DNA of 64,000 bases from Gammaproteobacteria bacterium (GCA_012728415.1 JAAYFD010000014.1:44196-108195); one strand, 5' to 3'; positions 27,480 to 36,708 are shown, counted from the stretch's first letter. The notes: generated by a model not told the origin, from the sequence alone. Numbers and translations: made by a program.

Positions 27480-28262
27480 TTATGCCCAGCCAAACAGCCG
27501 TCGCAGGTTGGTGCTGGTGTGATGAGCCAGCTGTTCGGGGGGAATGTTTAGCAGCTGGCTGGCCAGCAGGCGACACAGTTGCGGCAGGTGCTCGGGGCTG
27601 TTGCGCTGGCTGGTTACGAAAGCAGGGGCCATATCGGGGCTGTCGGTTTCCAATACCAGCAACTCCAGTGGCAGGCGTGGCAAGAGGCTGCGTAGCTTGC
27701 GGGCATTGGGCCAGCTGTAAGCACCACCAATGCCGAGCAAAAAGCCTAGTTTGTGATATTCCTGCGCCTGCTCATAACTGCCGTTGAACGCATGAATGAT
27801 GCCGCCACGTGCAAGGGGGATACGTTTGAGAGCGGCAATGGCATCTGCATGGGCCTTGCGCACATGCAGAATGGCCGGCAGGCTGAACTCCTGCGCCAGC
27901 TTTAATTGTTCTTCAAAATAAAACTGCTGCAGCTTGCGATCAGTATCAGCCAGTTGCCAGTCCAGACCTATTTCGCCAATGGCACATAGCCGGGGGTGCT
28001 GACGGTAAAGCTGTAACTGCTGGCGCAGGGAGTGCAGATCGTCCGGCTGGTGATCGGCCAAAAAATAAGGGTGTAATCCGAGCGTGCCATAGCAATCCTG
28101 ATGTTGCTCAACTACTCGCCAGAGCCTTGGCCAGTGTTTGCGGCCAATCGCAGCAAGTACGAAGCCTTGCACTCCAGCCGCGCGGGCGCTGTTTAGCACT
28201 TCGTTGCGGTCGGCATCGAAGTCTGGAAAGTCCAAATGACAGTGGCTGTCGATCAGGCGCAT
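27480..28262 (-). CDS. TatD family metal-dependent hydrolase
   Basis: The 260-residue TIM-barrel protein has the TatD metal set: SHCHLD at the N-terminus, IGEIGLD near residue 95, ILHVRKAH near 130, HAFNG near 150 and LETDSP near 203. TatD relatives are cytosolic nucleases; this one is closest in look to the YjjV branch, but the assignment is not certain. ATG 28262 is preferred because the motif starts right after it; a GTG three codons upstream is possible. It is divergent from the DUF5610 gene. Confidence 0.88.
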   Translation of the reverse strand: MRLIDSHCHLDFPDFDADRNEVLNSARAAGVQGFVLAAIGRKHWPRLWRVVEQHQDCYGTLGLHPYFLADHQPDDLHSLRQQLQLYRQHPRLCAIGEIGLDWQLADTDRKLQQFYFEEQLKLAQEFSLPAILHVRKAHADAIAALKRIPLARGGIIHAFNGSYEQAQEYHKLGFLLGIGGAYSWPNARKLRSLLPRLPLELLVLETDSPDMAPAFVTSQRNSPEHLPQLCRLLASQLLNIPPEQLAHHTSTNLRRLFGWA

Positions 28263-28283
28263 GGTTTTCACTCTGTCGTGCGT

Positions 28284-28310
28284 TCAACTTTGCGCTGCTT
28301 CTGCCGATAT
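28284..28310 (+). promoter_or_regulatory. Candidate sigma28 (FliA) promoter
   Basis: TCAACTTT (28284-28291), an 11-base spacer, and GCCGATAT (28303-28310) closely match the flagellar sigma28 pattern, whose -10 element is GCCGATAA. The start site would be near 28317, about 37 bases before ATG 28354 of the DUF5610 gene. It therefore suggests late flagellar-class expression. Confidence 0.65.
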
Positions 28311-28353
28311 GTAGGCAATGGAAAAGAAGCGGTGCTTGCCGCAGGAGTTTATC

Positions 28354-28971
28354 ATGTTGAATCCCGTATCTCGTCCGGCCCTGCCTGAGGCCGGCAGTTT
28401 CAAGCGCGACCAGGCTGCAGTGCAAACCGCTGGTAACGAAGAGGCGCAGAAGGCAGCTGCCAACAGCCGCGAAAGTCAGAAAGCCCAGCTTGGCGCTCAG
28501 ATCATGCAGGCCTCAATGGATGTCTCCATCAGTTCCGGCAATAACTCGCTGGCGCTGCTGTATCGCAGCGCAATCGACAGCATCAATGAGCACCTGGCTC
28601 CGGCGCTGGGGCCCAATGCGATCCAGAACGCCATGAGTCAGGATAATAGCCCAGAAGCCACTGCTGACCGCATTTTGTCGATGTCAACCGGCTTTTATGA
28701 GGCCTATGCAGCGCAACGTCCCAATGATGACCCCGAAGAAGTACTGCGGGACTTTGTTGATGTCATTCGCGGTGGTTTTGAAAAGGGCTACAAAGAAGCT
28801 GTGAATATCTTGCAGGGGCTGGGCGTAATGGGCGAGGGCAGTTTTGTCGCGGAGGAAATTGGCAAGACTTTCACACTGGTGCAGCAGGGTTACGATGACT
28901 TCCTCGAAAGCATGCTGGCCAGGCTGCAGCCTGCTGATATAGAAGCGCCGGAAGAGCCTGTTGACGCTTGA
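28354..28971 (+). CDS. DUF5610 domain protein
   Basis: The 205-residue cytosolic protein starts at ATG 28354 with a CAGGAG ribosome site. A polar, disordered N-terminus of about 50 residues precedes a helical domain. That domain contains SSGNNSLALLYRSAIDSIN and ADRILSMSTGFYEAY, and then FEKGYKEAVNILQGLGVM, which match the DUF5610 pattern as I know it. Older genome files call such proteins hydrogenase-4 component G without support. Its function is unknown. The sigma28-like promoter upstream and the fliE-J block elsewhere in this window suggest a role tied to flagella. The acidic end (EAPEEPVDA) has no known motif. Confidence 0.7.
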   Translation: MLNPVSRPALPEAGSFKRDQAAVQTAGNEEAQKAAANSRESQKAQLGAQIMQASMDVSISSGNNSLALLYRSAIDSINEHLAPALGPNAIQNAMSQDNSPEATADRILSMSTGFYEAYAAQRPNDDPEEVLRDFVDVIRGGFEKGYKEAVNILQGLGVMGEGSFVAEEIGKTFTLVQQGYDDFLESMLARLQPADIEAPEEPVDA

Positions 28972-28980
28972 CGATGTCGG

Positions 28981-29802
28981 TCAGGAGCCGGAAAATCGCT
29001 CATTTAGTTCTTTGGCCGAGGTGCTTTCCCCCAGCGCATGAAACCGGCCCTGTTCGGCGATTTGCCGGGCTGCCTGCATAAAGCCATACCAAGCGGTGCG
29101 TGCCAGCGCACCGCCGACACTGATGCGCCGTACGCCCAGCTCTGTCAATTCTGCAACGCAAAGGTCAGAGTCCCAGCCGATCAGCACATTAACCGGCTTG
29201 GGGGCAACCGCTTCGACGACAGCAATAATCTGTTCGCGGGTGCGGATACCGGGAGCGTACAGACAGTCGGCACCGGCTTGTGCATAGGCCTGTAAACGCA
29301 GCAGGCAATCCTCCATGTCAGGTACGCCCACAAAAAAGTGTTCGGCACGGCCGGTCAGTAGCACTTTGCTGCCTGATGCATCAATGGCTTCACGGGCGGC
29401 GTGCAGCCGCTCCAGTGACTCTTCCAGAGAGCGCAGCGGGGCATTCGGGTTGCCGCTGGAATCTTCAATAGAGAGTCCGGCTACGCCTGTTCCAATGGCA
29501 CGCGATACGTTCTGATAGACACCTACGGCGCTACTGGCAAAACCGCTTTCAAAGTCTGCATTGACGGGCAGCGAGGTGAAGTCAGTCAGCTGTTGCAGGT
29601 GTTCGAGTGTTTGCTCGAGCCCCAGCTGGCCGTCGGCACGTCCATGGCTCCAGCAGAGCCCTGCGCTGGTGCTGGCCAGCGCCTTGAATCCCATTTGCTC
29701 AAGTACGCGGGCGCTACCCCGGTCCCAGGGATTAGGCATGACAAAACAGCCGCTTTGATGCAGTGCGTAAAAGGCGTTACGTTTTTCTTGTATGTTTTTC
29801 AT
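28981..29802 (-). CDS. Isocitrate lyase/PEP mutase family protein
   Basis: The 273-residue TIM-barrel protein belongs to the PEP mutase superfamily. It has MPNPWDRGSAR near residue 22, ALASTSAG near 42, VNADFESGFA near 80 (the metal-binding loop, usually D-x-D) and GLSIEDSS near 108. The KKCGH catalytic loop of isocitrate lyase is absent. Members of this branch may act on C-C or C-P bonds of oxo-acids, but the substrate is unknown. It is convergent with the DUF5610 gene and ends nine bases from it. The 5'-nucleotidase gene lies just upstream on the same strand. Confidence 0.82.
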   Translation of the reverse strand: MKNIQEKRNAFYALHQSGCFVMPNPWDRGSARVLEQMGFKALASTSAGLCWSHGRADGQLGLEQTLEHLQQLTDFTSLPVNADFESGFASSAVGVYQNVSRAIGTGVAGLSIEDSSGNPNAPLRSLEESLERLHAAREAIDASGSKVLLTGRAEHFFVGVPDMEDCLLRLQAYAQAGADCLYAPGIRTREQIIAVVEAVAPKPVNVLIGWDSDLCVAELTELGVRRISVGGALARTAWYGFMQAARQIAEQGRFHALGESTSAKELNERFSGS

Positions 29803-29828
29803 GCTGCTTTCCGGCTTTGTTGTTGTCG

Positions 29829-30764
29829 TCAGCCTTGCTGGTGATTGGCCACGCCAAAGGGAATGTGCACCATCGGGATGGCAGCCTCTCCTGCATTGAG
29901 ATGGCTGAGCTGGTCGTCGAAGAAAATATGCGGTTTGAGTACCTGCAGTATGCGCAGCTTTTCCATGCCGCCAAGGAAAAACGCTTCGTCCGTATCCACG
30001 CCCCAGTTTTGCAGCGTGGTCAGCACCCGTTCGTGGGCCGGTGCGCTACGGGCGGTCACTATGGATACGCGCAGGATCTTCTTTTGCTCGGGGTTGCCAC
30101 TTAGCAGCAGCTCGCGCTCCAGCTGTTGCAGGTGTGACAGCTTGCGAAACAGGCTGGCCAGCGGGCCGGGGGAGTGAGGTATGGATTGTTTTTTCTGCTC
30201 ATGAGCCTGAAAACTGGCCAGGTCGCCGCTTTTATACACAGCCTCGGATTCGTCATCCGCAATCACGCCGTCAAAGTCGAAGGCTACCCGCAGCTGGTGG
30301 TCGCTTTCATCATCCTCGACCGTCCCCGGAAGTACCAAACCTGCCGGAAAGCCGCTGGCAATGGCTTGCTGTATGTCAGGCTCATGGGCACTGAGAAACA
30401 GTGAAGCATTAAATGCATCAATAAACTCGTGAGGCGAGCCGCCACCCATGAAAGCAGCCCGGGTGATGTCCAGACTGTAGTGTTCAATGGAGCGAAAGAC
30501 ACGCAGACCGGTTTCTGGCGAGTTGCGTGACAACAGCACCACTTCAACCGGTAGCAGATCGGGAAATACCTGGTTGATTGACAGGAAGCGACGAATGAAA
30601 GGGAAGGCCACGCCCTTTGGCAAAGGCTCATCAATATGGGCCTGTTGATGTTCACGATAAGCTGTAACACCTTTCAGCTCAAATATCTGGTTGGATTCAG
30701 ACAGGTCAAACAGCGCGCTCGACGCCACACCGACAACCAGTTTTTCTTCGATGGGATAGCTCAT
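29829..30764 (-). CDS. 5'-nucleotidase (cytosolic NT5C1-like family)
   Basis: The 311-residue protein resembles the bacterial members of the cytosolic 5'-nucleotidase I family, which dephosphorylate nucleoside 5'-monophosphates. A VASSALFDL near residue 13 and FLSINQVFP near 62 open the domain. LSRNSPETG and AFMGGGSP follow in the middle. The HAD-type DFDGVIADDES lies near residue 185, and FFDDQLSHL with its acidic residues near 285. ATG 30764 has a GGAG site six bases upstream; the frame reaches 30884 but crosses an inserted repeat. The 58-bp element 30783-30840 sits directly in front and may affect its promoter. The stop lies 26 bases from the PEP-mutase family gene. Confidence 0.85.
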   Translation of the reverse strand: MSYPIEEKLVVGVASSALFDLSESNQIFELKGVTAYREHQQAHIDEPLPKGVAFPFIRRFLSINQVFPDLLPVEVVLLSRNSPETGLRVFRSIEHYSLDITRAAFMGGGSPHEFIDAFNASLFLSAHEPDIQQAIASGFPAGLVLPGTVEDDESDHQLRVAFDFDGVIADDESEAVYKSGDLASFQAHEQKKQSIPHSPGPLASLFRKLSHLQQLERELLLSGNPEQKKILRVSIVTARSAPAHERVLTTLQNWGVDTDEAFFLGGMEKLRILQVLKPHIFFDDQLSHLNAGEAAIPMVHIPFGVANHQQG

Positions 30765-30782
30765 GATTGCTCCGGAGTTTAA

Positions 30783-30840
30783 GGGAAACGCTGAATAATT
30801 ACCTGCCCTGACAGCCTCGCCAGTATTATTCAGTGCATCC
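30783..30840 (-). mobile_element. MITE-like element, internally deleted copy B (58 bp)
   Basis: Inverted ends are GGGAAACGCTGAATAAT (30783-30799) and the complement of ATTATTCAGTGCATCC (30825-30840). Copy A at 27228-27368 has the same ends, but about 80 internal bases are missing here. TTAA lies on both sides (30779-30782 and 30841-30844), a likely target duplication. It is 18 bases upstream of the nucleotidase start, just behind its ribosome site. Confidence 0.75.
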
Positions 30841-30985
30841 TTAAGCAAATCAAAGGTGACTACAGCATAAAACGAATACAGCATAGCTATTATCTACAAA
30901 TAATATGCCGCAAAAGCAGCCACCAGCAGAACCCTGTACGAGTCACTTCAGTCGCGATCCGGGCCCAGGGCCAGGCAAACACAGG

Positions 30986-31046
30986 TCGCGGCTAAAGCCT
31001 CTTGTACTGGAGCTGCAGAAAGCCGTAAGAGCCGCTTTAGCGGCGA
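30986..31046. repeat. REP doublet (REPIN-like) upstream of jetA
   Basis: One REP unit at 30986-31007 (GCGGCTAAAGCC core) and an inverted one at 31025-31046 (GCCGCTTTAGCGGC core) are separated by 17 bases. Each can fold by itself. They resemble the REP sequences of Pseudomonas, which are moved by REP-associated transposases. They lie 171 bases upstream of the jetA start. The remaining spacer from 30845 to 31216 shows no gene. Confidence 0.65.
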
Positions 31047-31170
31047 ACAATACCGCGAAAACGGCACCCGCGATCGCAGACAACGCCGCTTGAACATGGT
31101 TTGCACCGGGCGTGGCTGTGTTTGAAGCTGCTTGCGCTCATTCGACAACGCTGCATCTGAAGTCGTCCGG

Positions 31171-31179
31171 TGCTAATAT
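31171..31179 (+). promoter_or_regulatory. Extended -10 promoter candidate for jetABCD
   Basis: TGCTAATAT fits the extended -10 pattern TG-n-TATAAT with one mismatch. No good -35 is visible. Transcription would start near 31186, about 30 bases before the jetA start codon. Confidence 0.4.
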
Positions 31180-31216
31180 CGCCAGCCTGTTTAGCATTTA
31201 ACCCAGGTACAGTGGT

Positions 31217-32713
31217 TTGTCCATTCGTCAGCGCATCCAGGATTACCTTTCTGCCCGTCAGCAGCACCCTGCATGGCGCCTGCTGGTGTCACCACGCGCA
31301 CCCCTGATGCTGGGCTGCCTGACCAGCCTGTTTGAAAACCATAGCAAAGAAGGTGGTATCGCCGAAGAGGATGCATTGCAAGCCCTGAGCCAGATGCTAC
31401 TGGATTTTGCCAACCATGCCGAGTTCGAAGTTGATGTGGATAATCCGCAGCGGCAGGCAGGGCGCGAGCTGCGCGAGTGGATCAAGCGCGGTCTGGTGAT
31501 CGAGCGCGGGAGCCGGTTGTATGAAACCGATGCCTTGACCCGGGCGGTGCAGTTTATTGAGTCACTGGATAATAGTTTTATGACCTCGACTGCATCCCGG
31601 CTGTCTGTGGTGCAAGAGCAAATCCAGCGGCTGGAAACCGGCCTTGATCCTGATCCGGTGAACCGTGCCAGTGTTTTGCGCAGCCGTATTGAACAGCTTG
31701 AGCGGGAGCTGGCCGATGTCGAGGCAGGCAAAATAGAGGTGCTGGAAGATGCCCAGGCCATTGAGGCGATTCGCGATCTTTATATGCTGGCCAGCGGTTT
31801 GAGTGCAGACTTTCGCCGTGTCGAAGACTCCTGGCGAGCGGCTGATCAGGAGCTCAGACACAGCATGTTGCGTGAGGGCGTGCACCGGGGGGACGTGGTT
31901 GAGCAGTTGCTGGATGGGCAGGAAGCATTGCTGAATACAGCTGAAGGGCGAGTATTTAACGGCTTTTTGCAGCAGTTGCGCCAACACACTGAACTGCAAC
32001 AGATGAGCCAGCGCATACGTAATATTTTGCAGCATCCGGCGGCGACCAAAGCGTTAAATCGCAACCAGACACTTGAGCTGCGCTGGCTGCGTATGAAACT
32101 GACTAACGAAAGCAAGCTGGTCATGCAGGCAAGGGCCCGCAGCGAACAGGATGTGCGCAGTTTTATCAAAAGCGGGCTGGCCGCCGAGCATCATCGTGTC
32201 GGCCTGCTGCTTAACCAGGTTTTTGCTGAAGCCCTTGAGCTGGACTGGCAGCAGGCCAGTGTACGTCGTGCCGGAGCGGTTATCCCGCCGCTGGGCATGG
32301 CGCTGGGCAATGTGCCTGTTGCCGAACGCTTGCGTTACAAAGAGCCGGGCGATGAAACAGACACCACCCCCGACTTCAGTCAGCCAGATGCCGCCCTGCA
32401 AGATCTGGATGACGAGTTTTGGGCTGCTTTTGATGGTCTGGATCGTGAGCAAATGATTGCCGATACCCTTGCAGTTCTGGCGCAGGCAGGCAAGCCTCTG
32501 AGCCTTGCGCAGCTGGCCGCCGAACTGCCCATGACCTATGACCTGGAAACCCTGAGCCTGTGGATTGGCATGGCACGTGAGGCGGGTGTGTCCATAGGGA
32601 ACGAAACAGAAAGTTTGCAGCTGATTGATGATGAAGGCATGGCCTGGGAATACCTGCTGCCACTTGCCGAGCTGAATAGTGCAGTCCTGGATGGTATTCA
32701 GTGGGAGTTGTAG
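31217..32713 (+). CDS. jetA: Wadjet component JetA (DUF3375)
   Basis: JetA is the kleisin-like subunit (MukF/MksF-type) of the Wadjet SMC complex, which recognises and helps cut circular plasmids. The 498-residue product has the DUF3375 start HPAWRLLVSPRAPL, shortly after Met. It is followed by a winged-helix region, long helices (residues 120-290) and an acidic segment near 380. No ATG is suitable. TTG 31217 with a weak AGG upstream gives an N-terminus that fits the family, while the first ATG (residue 31) would remove the conserved start. Three bases separate it from jetB. The complex is assembled with the next three genes in one operon. Confidence 0.9.
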   Translation: MSIRQRIQDYLSARQQHPAWRLLVSPRAPLMLGCLTSLFENHSKEGGIAEEDALQALSQMLLDFANHAEFEVDVDNPQRQAGRELREWIKRGLVIERGSRLYETDALTRAVQFIESLDNSFMTSTASRLSVVQEQIQRLETGLDPDPVNRASVLRSRIEQLERELADVEAGKIEVLEDAQAIEAIRDLYMLASGLSADFRRVEDSWRAADQELRHSMLREGVHRGDVVEQLLDGQEALLNTAEGRVFNGFLQQLRQHTELQQMSQRIRNILQHPAATKALNRNQTLELRWLRMKLTNESKLVMQARARSEQDVRSFIKSGLAAEHHRVGLLLNQVFAEALELDWQQASVRRAGAVIPPLGMALGNVPVAERLRYKEPGDETDTTPDFSQPDAALQDLDDEFWAAFDGLDREQMIADTLAVLAQAGKPLSLAQLAAELPMTYDLETLSLWIGMAREAGVSIGNETESLQLIDDEGMAWEYLLPLAELNSAVLDGIQWEL

Positions 32714-32716
32714 TAC

Positions 32717-33409
32717 ATGAGCATTTTTGACCGGCTGGCTGCCGGCGAGCCGGAGCCGATTCACCAGCCAAGTGCCGAGCTGTCTGTTGAAGAGCCGGCA
32801 GGCGTGGCAGAAGAAAGCGCACGAACGGGGCAGCGTTTGCGTGAAGCTCTGCAGGCGCTGCTGGCTGATGGTGTGCTGGAGCAGGAGCGCAAACCAAACC
32901 TGTACCGGACGGCTTTTTTGCAGCAGCCCGCCTTGAACGCCATGCTTGAACCGCTGGACTTTCAAGCCTCTGTTGACGAAGTGCGCGGGCTGGTGTTTTT
33001 GAGGGTTTTGCGCGATGACCATGCAGGCATTGACGACGACTGGTCCCATCCCCTGGTGCGCCGGCAACGTTTGACTCTGGAGCAGTCACTGTTGCTGGCC
33101 GTGTTGCGTCAGCAATTTGTCAATCACGAGCAGGAAGCCGGCGTAGGCGACAGCAATGTGCTGGTGGCTGTGGACGAGCTGGTGGCCGCGATGCAAAGTT
33201 TTCTTGGTGATAGCGGCAGTGAAACAAAAGAGCGCGAACGAATACTGACTCTGCTGAATCAGTTGAAGAATCATGGGGTCGTCACGGATCCTGATGAGCA
33301 CGGACGGGTGAAAATCCGCCCGCTTATTGCACACCTTGCCAGCCCGGAAAACCTGCAAGCCCTGCTGCATCAGCTGCAATCATTACAACAAGCGGAGCAG
33401 GGGACATGA
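32717..33409 (+). CDS. jetB: Wadjet component JetB (DUF4194)
   Basis: JetB is the KITE-type (MukE/MksE-like) subunit that binds the kleisin JetA. The 230-residue protein has the DUF4194 pattern: tandem winged-helix segments, including ALLADGVLEQERKPN near residue 55, a FLRVLRDD element near 98 and the LTLEQSLLLAVLRQ helix near 120. A final segment carries HGVVTD and RPLIAHL. It starts three bases after jetA and overlaps jetC by four (ATGA), implying tight co-translation. Confidence 0.9.
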   Translation: MSIFDRLAAGEPEPIHQPSAELSVEEPAGVAEESARTGQRLREALQALLADGVLEQERKPNLYRTAFLQQPALNAMLEPLDFQASVDEVRGLVFLRVLRDDHAGIDDDWSHPLVRRQRLTLEQSLLLAVLRQQFVNHEQEAGVGDSNVLVAVDELVAAMQSFLGDSGSETKERERILTLLNQLKNHGVVTDPDEHGRVKIRPLIAHLASPENLQALLHQLQSLQQAEQGT

Positions 33410-36400
33410 CCCGACAATTGTTTGATCCGTCGTTTCGACTGCAGCAACTGGAGCTTTACAACTGGGGTGGTTTTGCCGGTTATCACAGTGCGCAAATTGA
33501 TGAAAAGGGAACAGCCATAGTCGGGCCAACCGGCAGTGGCAAAACGACGGTTGTCGATGCGCTGATGACCTTGCTGGGCACCAACCCCAAATACAACCTG
33601 GCTTCAACGGGCGGCCATGAAAGTGATCGTGACCTGGTGTCCTATGTGCGTGGCGTTGCTGGTGCGGGTGATGGCAGCGGTGGGCAGTCGCATATTGCCA
33701 GGCCGGGTAAAACCCTGACCGGAATATGCGCCACCCTGGCCAACACGGATCAGCAGGTACGACTGGGTGCCTTGCTCTGGGTCGATAGCAGCAGCTCGGC
33801 TGCCTCAGATGTTCACAAGACCTGGATATTTGCAACGGGTGCCGGGCAGAGTCTGCAACACTGGCTGACCCAGCATGGCGAGGGCGGTTTGCGGCAGCTG
33901 CGCCAGTGGGCCAAAGATACCGAGGGTATTTGGCTGTTTCATAATAACAAGCGCAACTATTTGGCCCGCGTGCGGGACTTTTTTGAAGTGCGCGACAATG
34001 CTTTTAACTTGCTTAATCGCGCAGCCGGCCTGAAACAGCTGAACAGCATTGACGAAATTTTTCGTGAGCTGGTGCTGGACGACTGTGCCCAGTTTGAGCG
34101 TGCCCGCGAGGTGGCCGACAGCTTCGACGACCTGACAGCCATCTATCAGGAAATTGAACTCGCACGCCGACAAATACGGGCCCTTGAGCCTGTTAAAATT
34201 CACCATAAAAGCCATCTTGAACTGGATCAGAAACTGCGTGAACAGGAGCTTTTGGTCAGGCTGTTTCCGGGCTGGTACGCCGCCCGGAGCCAACAACGCT
34301 GGCAGCAGGAATGGCAGCGGTTAAATCAAGCCGTTATCCGGGCAACCCAGCAGGTTGATGAAGCGGAACGGCAATGCCAGCAGCAGGATGAGCAGGTGCA
34401 GCATCTGCATGGCCAGTTTTTACAGCTGGGTGGCAGTGACATTCAAACCCTGCAGGAATTGATTCAGCGTACAGAGAAAGAGCGCAATCAGTGTGAGCGC
34501 AACGCCGCTGATTATCAGCGTTTGACCCGGGTGCTGGAACTCGATGACGGGCTGGAGCAAGGGCGTTTGCTGGCCAACCAGCAGCAACTGAAGAGTTTGA
34601 AACTGCAGTGGCAACAGGAAGCCGGCCGGCAGGGCGAACAGGTACTGAATGCCGGTGTTAGCGAACGGCGCCTGTTAGAAGAGCAACAGCAACAGCAAGC
34701 CGAGCTGGACGAGGTGCGTCGCAACCCGTCCTCTAATATTGCGCCGGCTTTTGCACAGTTTCGTCAGCAGCTGGCGGACGAGCTCGACATGGACGCCTCA
34801 GAGCTGCCTTTTGTAGCCGAACTGGTACAGGTCAGCCAGCAGGAGCAGCAGTGGCGGGGTGCCATTGAGCGGGCGATTGGCAGCCATCGTTTGCGCTTGC
34901 TGGTACCCCGCCAACACATGCAGCAGGCGCTGGCATGGGTGAACGGGCGTGACAACCGCCTGCATGTGCGTTTGCTTGAGGTGCGTCCTGAGCCGGCACG
35001 GAGCCCGGAGTTTTTTGACGATAGCTTCGTCCACAAACTGGACTTTAAATCTCACGCTGCACTGCATGCTGTGCAGCAGCTATTGTCAGGCATAGACCGC
35101 CACTGTGTAGCTGATGTGGCGCAGCTGCAACGTGTCGAACATGCCATGACCAAAGAAGGCACCCTGTCGGGCCGTGCTGGCTACTTTGACAAGCAAGACC
35201 AAAAGCGCCTGCAGCATGACTGGCAGACCGGCTTTGACAACAGCGACCGCCTGCAGGCGCTGGAGCGGCAACTGGCAGAAACGGATGCCGCCGTGCAGGC
35301 AGCCAGGCAGGAACGCCAGCGCCTGCAGGACGTCAGCCAACAACTGGCCCAGCGCATTCACCTGGCTGATGAAATACTCAAGGTTAAATTTGCTGACCTG
35401 GACTTTGCCAGCCAGCAGCGTCAACTGGACACCTACCAGCAACAGCTGGCCTGGCTGACCGCGCCGGACTCCAGCCTGGATGCTGCCCGTAAAGCCTATG
35501 AGCAGGCCCGCGAGCTGCTTAAACAGCTGAATGCTGACAAGACAGAAACAGACCGCAAGCTGGCACGCCTGCAAACCCTGCAGCAGCAAGCGCAAGAACA
35601 GCTGGACAGCCTTGCGGGCCGTATCGTTGAACTGCCCGCCAGTGAAGCCGGCTTGTTTGCTGCCCATGAAGAAAAGCTTCTTAACACGGCTTTAAGTCAA
35701 CTGCAAACACTGGAGCGTCAGCTGGCAGACGAGCTTGCCCAGGCCATGGCAGGTGCGCAAAACAGGCTGTTACGCAAAGAAGGCGAACTGGGCAAGGCCA
35801 TGACCCATGCCAAAACCCACAACCAGGGCGCACTGTCAGAGGCAGGCACCGAGCTGGAAGACGTGCCGGCTTATCTGGAGCGTTTGCAAGAACTGGTTGA
35901 AGAAGATTTGCCTGCCCGACAAAAACGCTTTCGGGAGTACCTGAACCGCTCTTCGGAAGATGGCGTGGTCCAGCTGCTCAGCGAAATCAATGATGAGGTC
36001 GAGCGTATCCGTGACCGCCTGGAAGACGTCAACGCCACCTTGCGCCGGGTCGACTTCCAGCAGGGTCGTTATCTGCAAATAGTGGCGCGGGATGTACAGC
36101 ACGAAAGCCGTCGCACGCTGACCACGGCCATGGAGCAGTTGGGCCACGCCCGTTATGTGGAAGATGACGGTGAAGCCCACTATCGGGCGCTGCAAAACAT
36201 TGTCATGCTGCTGCGTGATGCCGTCGAACGGCAACGCACCCAGGCTGCCAAGGCACTGCTTGATCCGCGTTTCCGGCTGGAATTCAAAGTGGCGGATATC
36301 TGCCGCCATACAGATGAAATCATCGAGACACGCAGTGGCTCACAGGGTGGCAGCGGGGGTGAAAAAGAAATTATTGCATCCTATGTGCTGACGGCCTCTC

Positions 36401-36708
36401 TGTCTTATGCGCTTTGCCCGGATGGCAGCCCTTTGCCGCTGTTTGCCACCATTGTTCTGGATGAGGCTTTTTCACGCAGTTCCCATGCCGTTGCCGGCCG
36501 GATTATTGACGCCCTGAATGAGTTTGGCCTGCATCCGGTGTTTGTTACGCCCAATAAAGAAATGCGTTTGCTGCGCAACCACACCCGTTCAGCGATTGTG
36601 GTGCACCGGCGTGGCAACGAGTCAAGCATGACCTCCATGAGCTGGCGGGAGCTGGGCGAGCTGGCACAAACACGTCAGCAGAAGAGGACTCGGCATGAAG
36701 CCTCCTGA
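33406..36708 (+). CDS. jetC: Wadjet SMC-like ATPase JetC
   Basis: JetC is the motor of the complex. This 1100-residue SMC-type protein has an N-terminal Walker A (GPTGSGKT, residues 40-47). Two long coiled coils follow (roughly 235-440 and 600-860), with a hinge-like globular part between. At the C-terminus are the ABC signature GGSGGEKE near residue 981 and Walker B IVLDEAFS near 1016. The conserved GGFAGYH start is typical of MukB/MksB-like heads. No CxxC zinc hook is seen. ATP-driven DNA extrusion lets the complex sense DNA circle size and hand plasmids to JetD. It overlaps jetB by four bases and jetD by 14. Confidence 0.93.
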   Translation: MTRQLFDPSFRLQQLELYNWGGFAGYHSAQIDEKGTAIVGPTGSGKTTVVDALMTLLGTNPKYNLASTGGHESDRDLVSYVRGVAGAGDGSGGQSHIARPGKTLTGICATLANTDQQVRLGALLWVDSSSSAASDVHKTWIFATGAGQSLQHWLTQHGEGGLRQLRQWAKDTEGIWLFHNNKRNYLARVRDFFEVRDNAFNLLNRAAGLKQLNSIDEIFRELVLDDCAQFERAREVADSFDDLTAIYQEIELARRQIRALEPVKIHHKSHLELDQKLREQELLVRLFPGWYAARSQQRWQQEWQRLNQAVIRATQQVDEAERQCQQQDEQVQHLHGQFLQLGGSDIQTLQELIQRTEKERNQCERNAADYQRLTRVLELDDGLEQGRLLANQQQLKSLKLQWQQEAGRQGEQVLNAGVSERRLLEEQQQQQAELDEVRRNPSSNIAPAFAQFRQQLADELDMDASELPFVAELVQVSQQEQQWRGAIERAIGSHRLRLLVPRQHMQQALAWVNGRDNRLHVRLLEVRPEPARSPEFFDDSFVHKLDFKSHAALHAVQQLLSGIDRHCVADVAQLQRVEHAMTKEGTLSGRAGYFDKQDQKRLQHDWQTGFDNSDRLQALERQLAETDAAVQAARQERQRLQDVSQQLAQRIHLADEILKVKFADLDFASQQRQLDTYQQQLAWLTAPDSSLDAARKAYEQARELLKQLNADKTETDRKLARLQTLQQQAQEQLDSLAGRIVELPASEAGLFAAHEEKLLNTALSQLQTLERQLADELAQAMAGAQNRLLRKEGELGKAMTHAKTHNQGALSEAGTELEDVPAYLERLQELVEEDLPARQKRFREYLNRSSEDGVVQLLSEINDEVERIRDRLEDVNATLRRVDFQQGRYLQIVARDVQHESRRTLTTAMEQLGHARYVEDDGEAHYRALQNIVMLLRDAVERQRTQAAKALLDPRFRLEFKVADICRHTDEIIETRSGSQGGSGGEKEIIASYVLTASLSYALCPDGSPLPLFATIVLDEAFSRSSHAVAGRIIDALNEFGLHPVFVTPNKEMRLLRNHTRSAIVVHRRGNESSMTSMSWRELGELAQTRQQKRTRHEAS

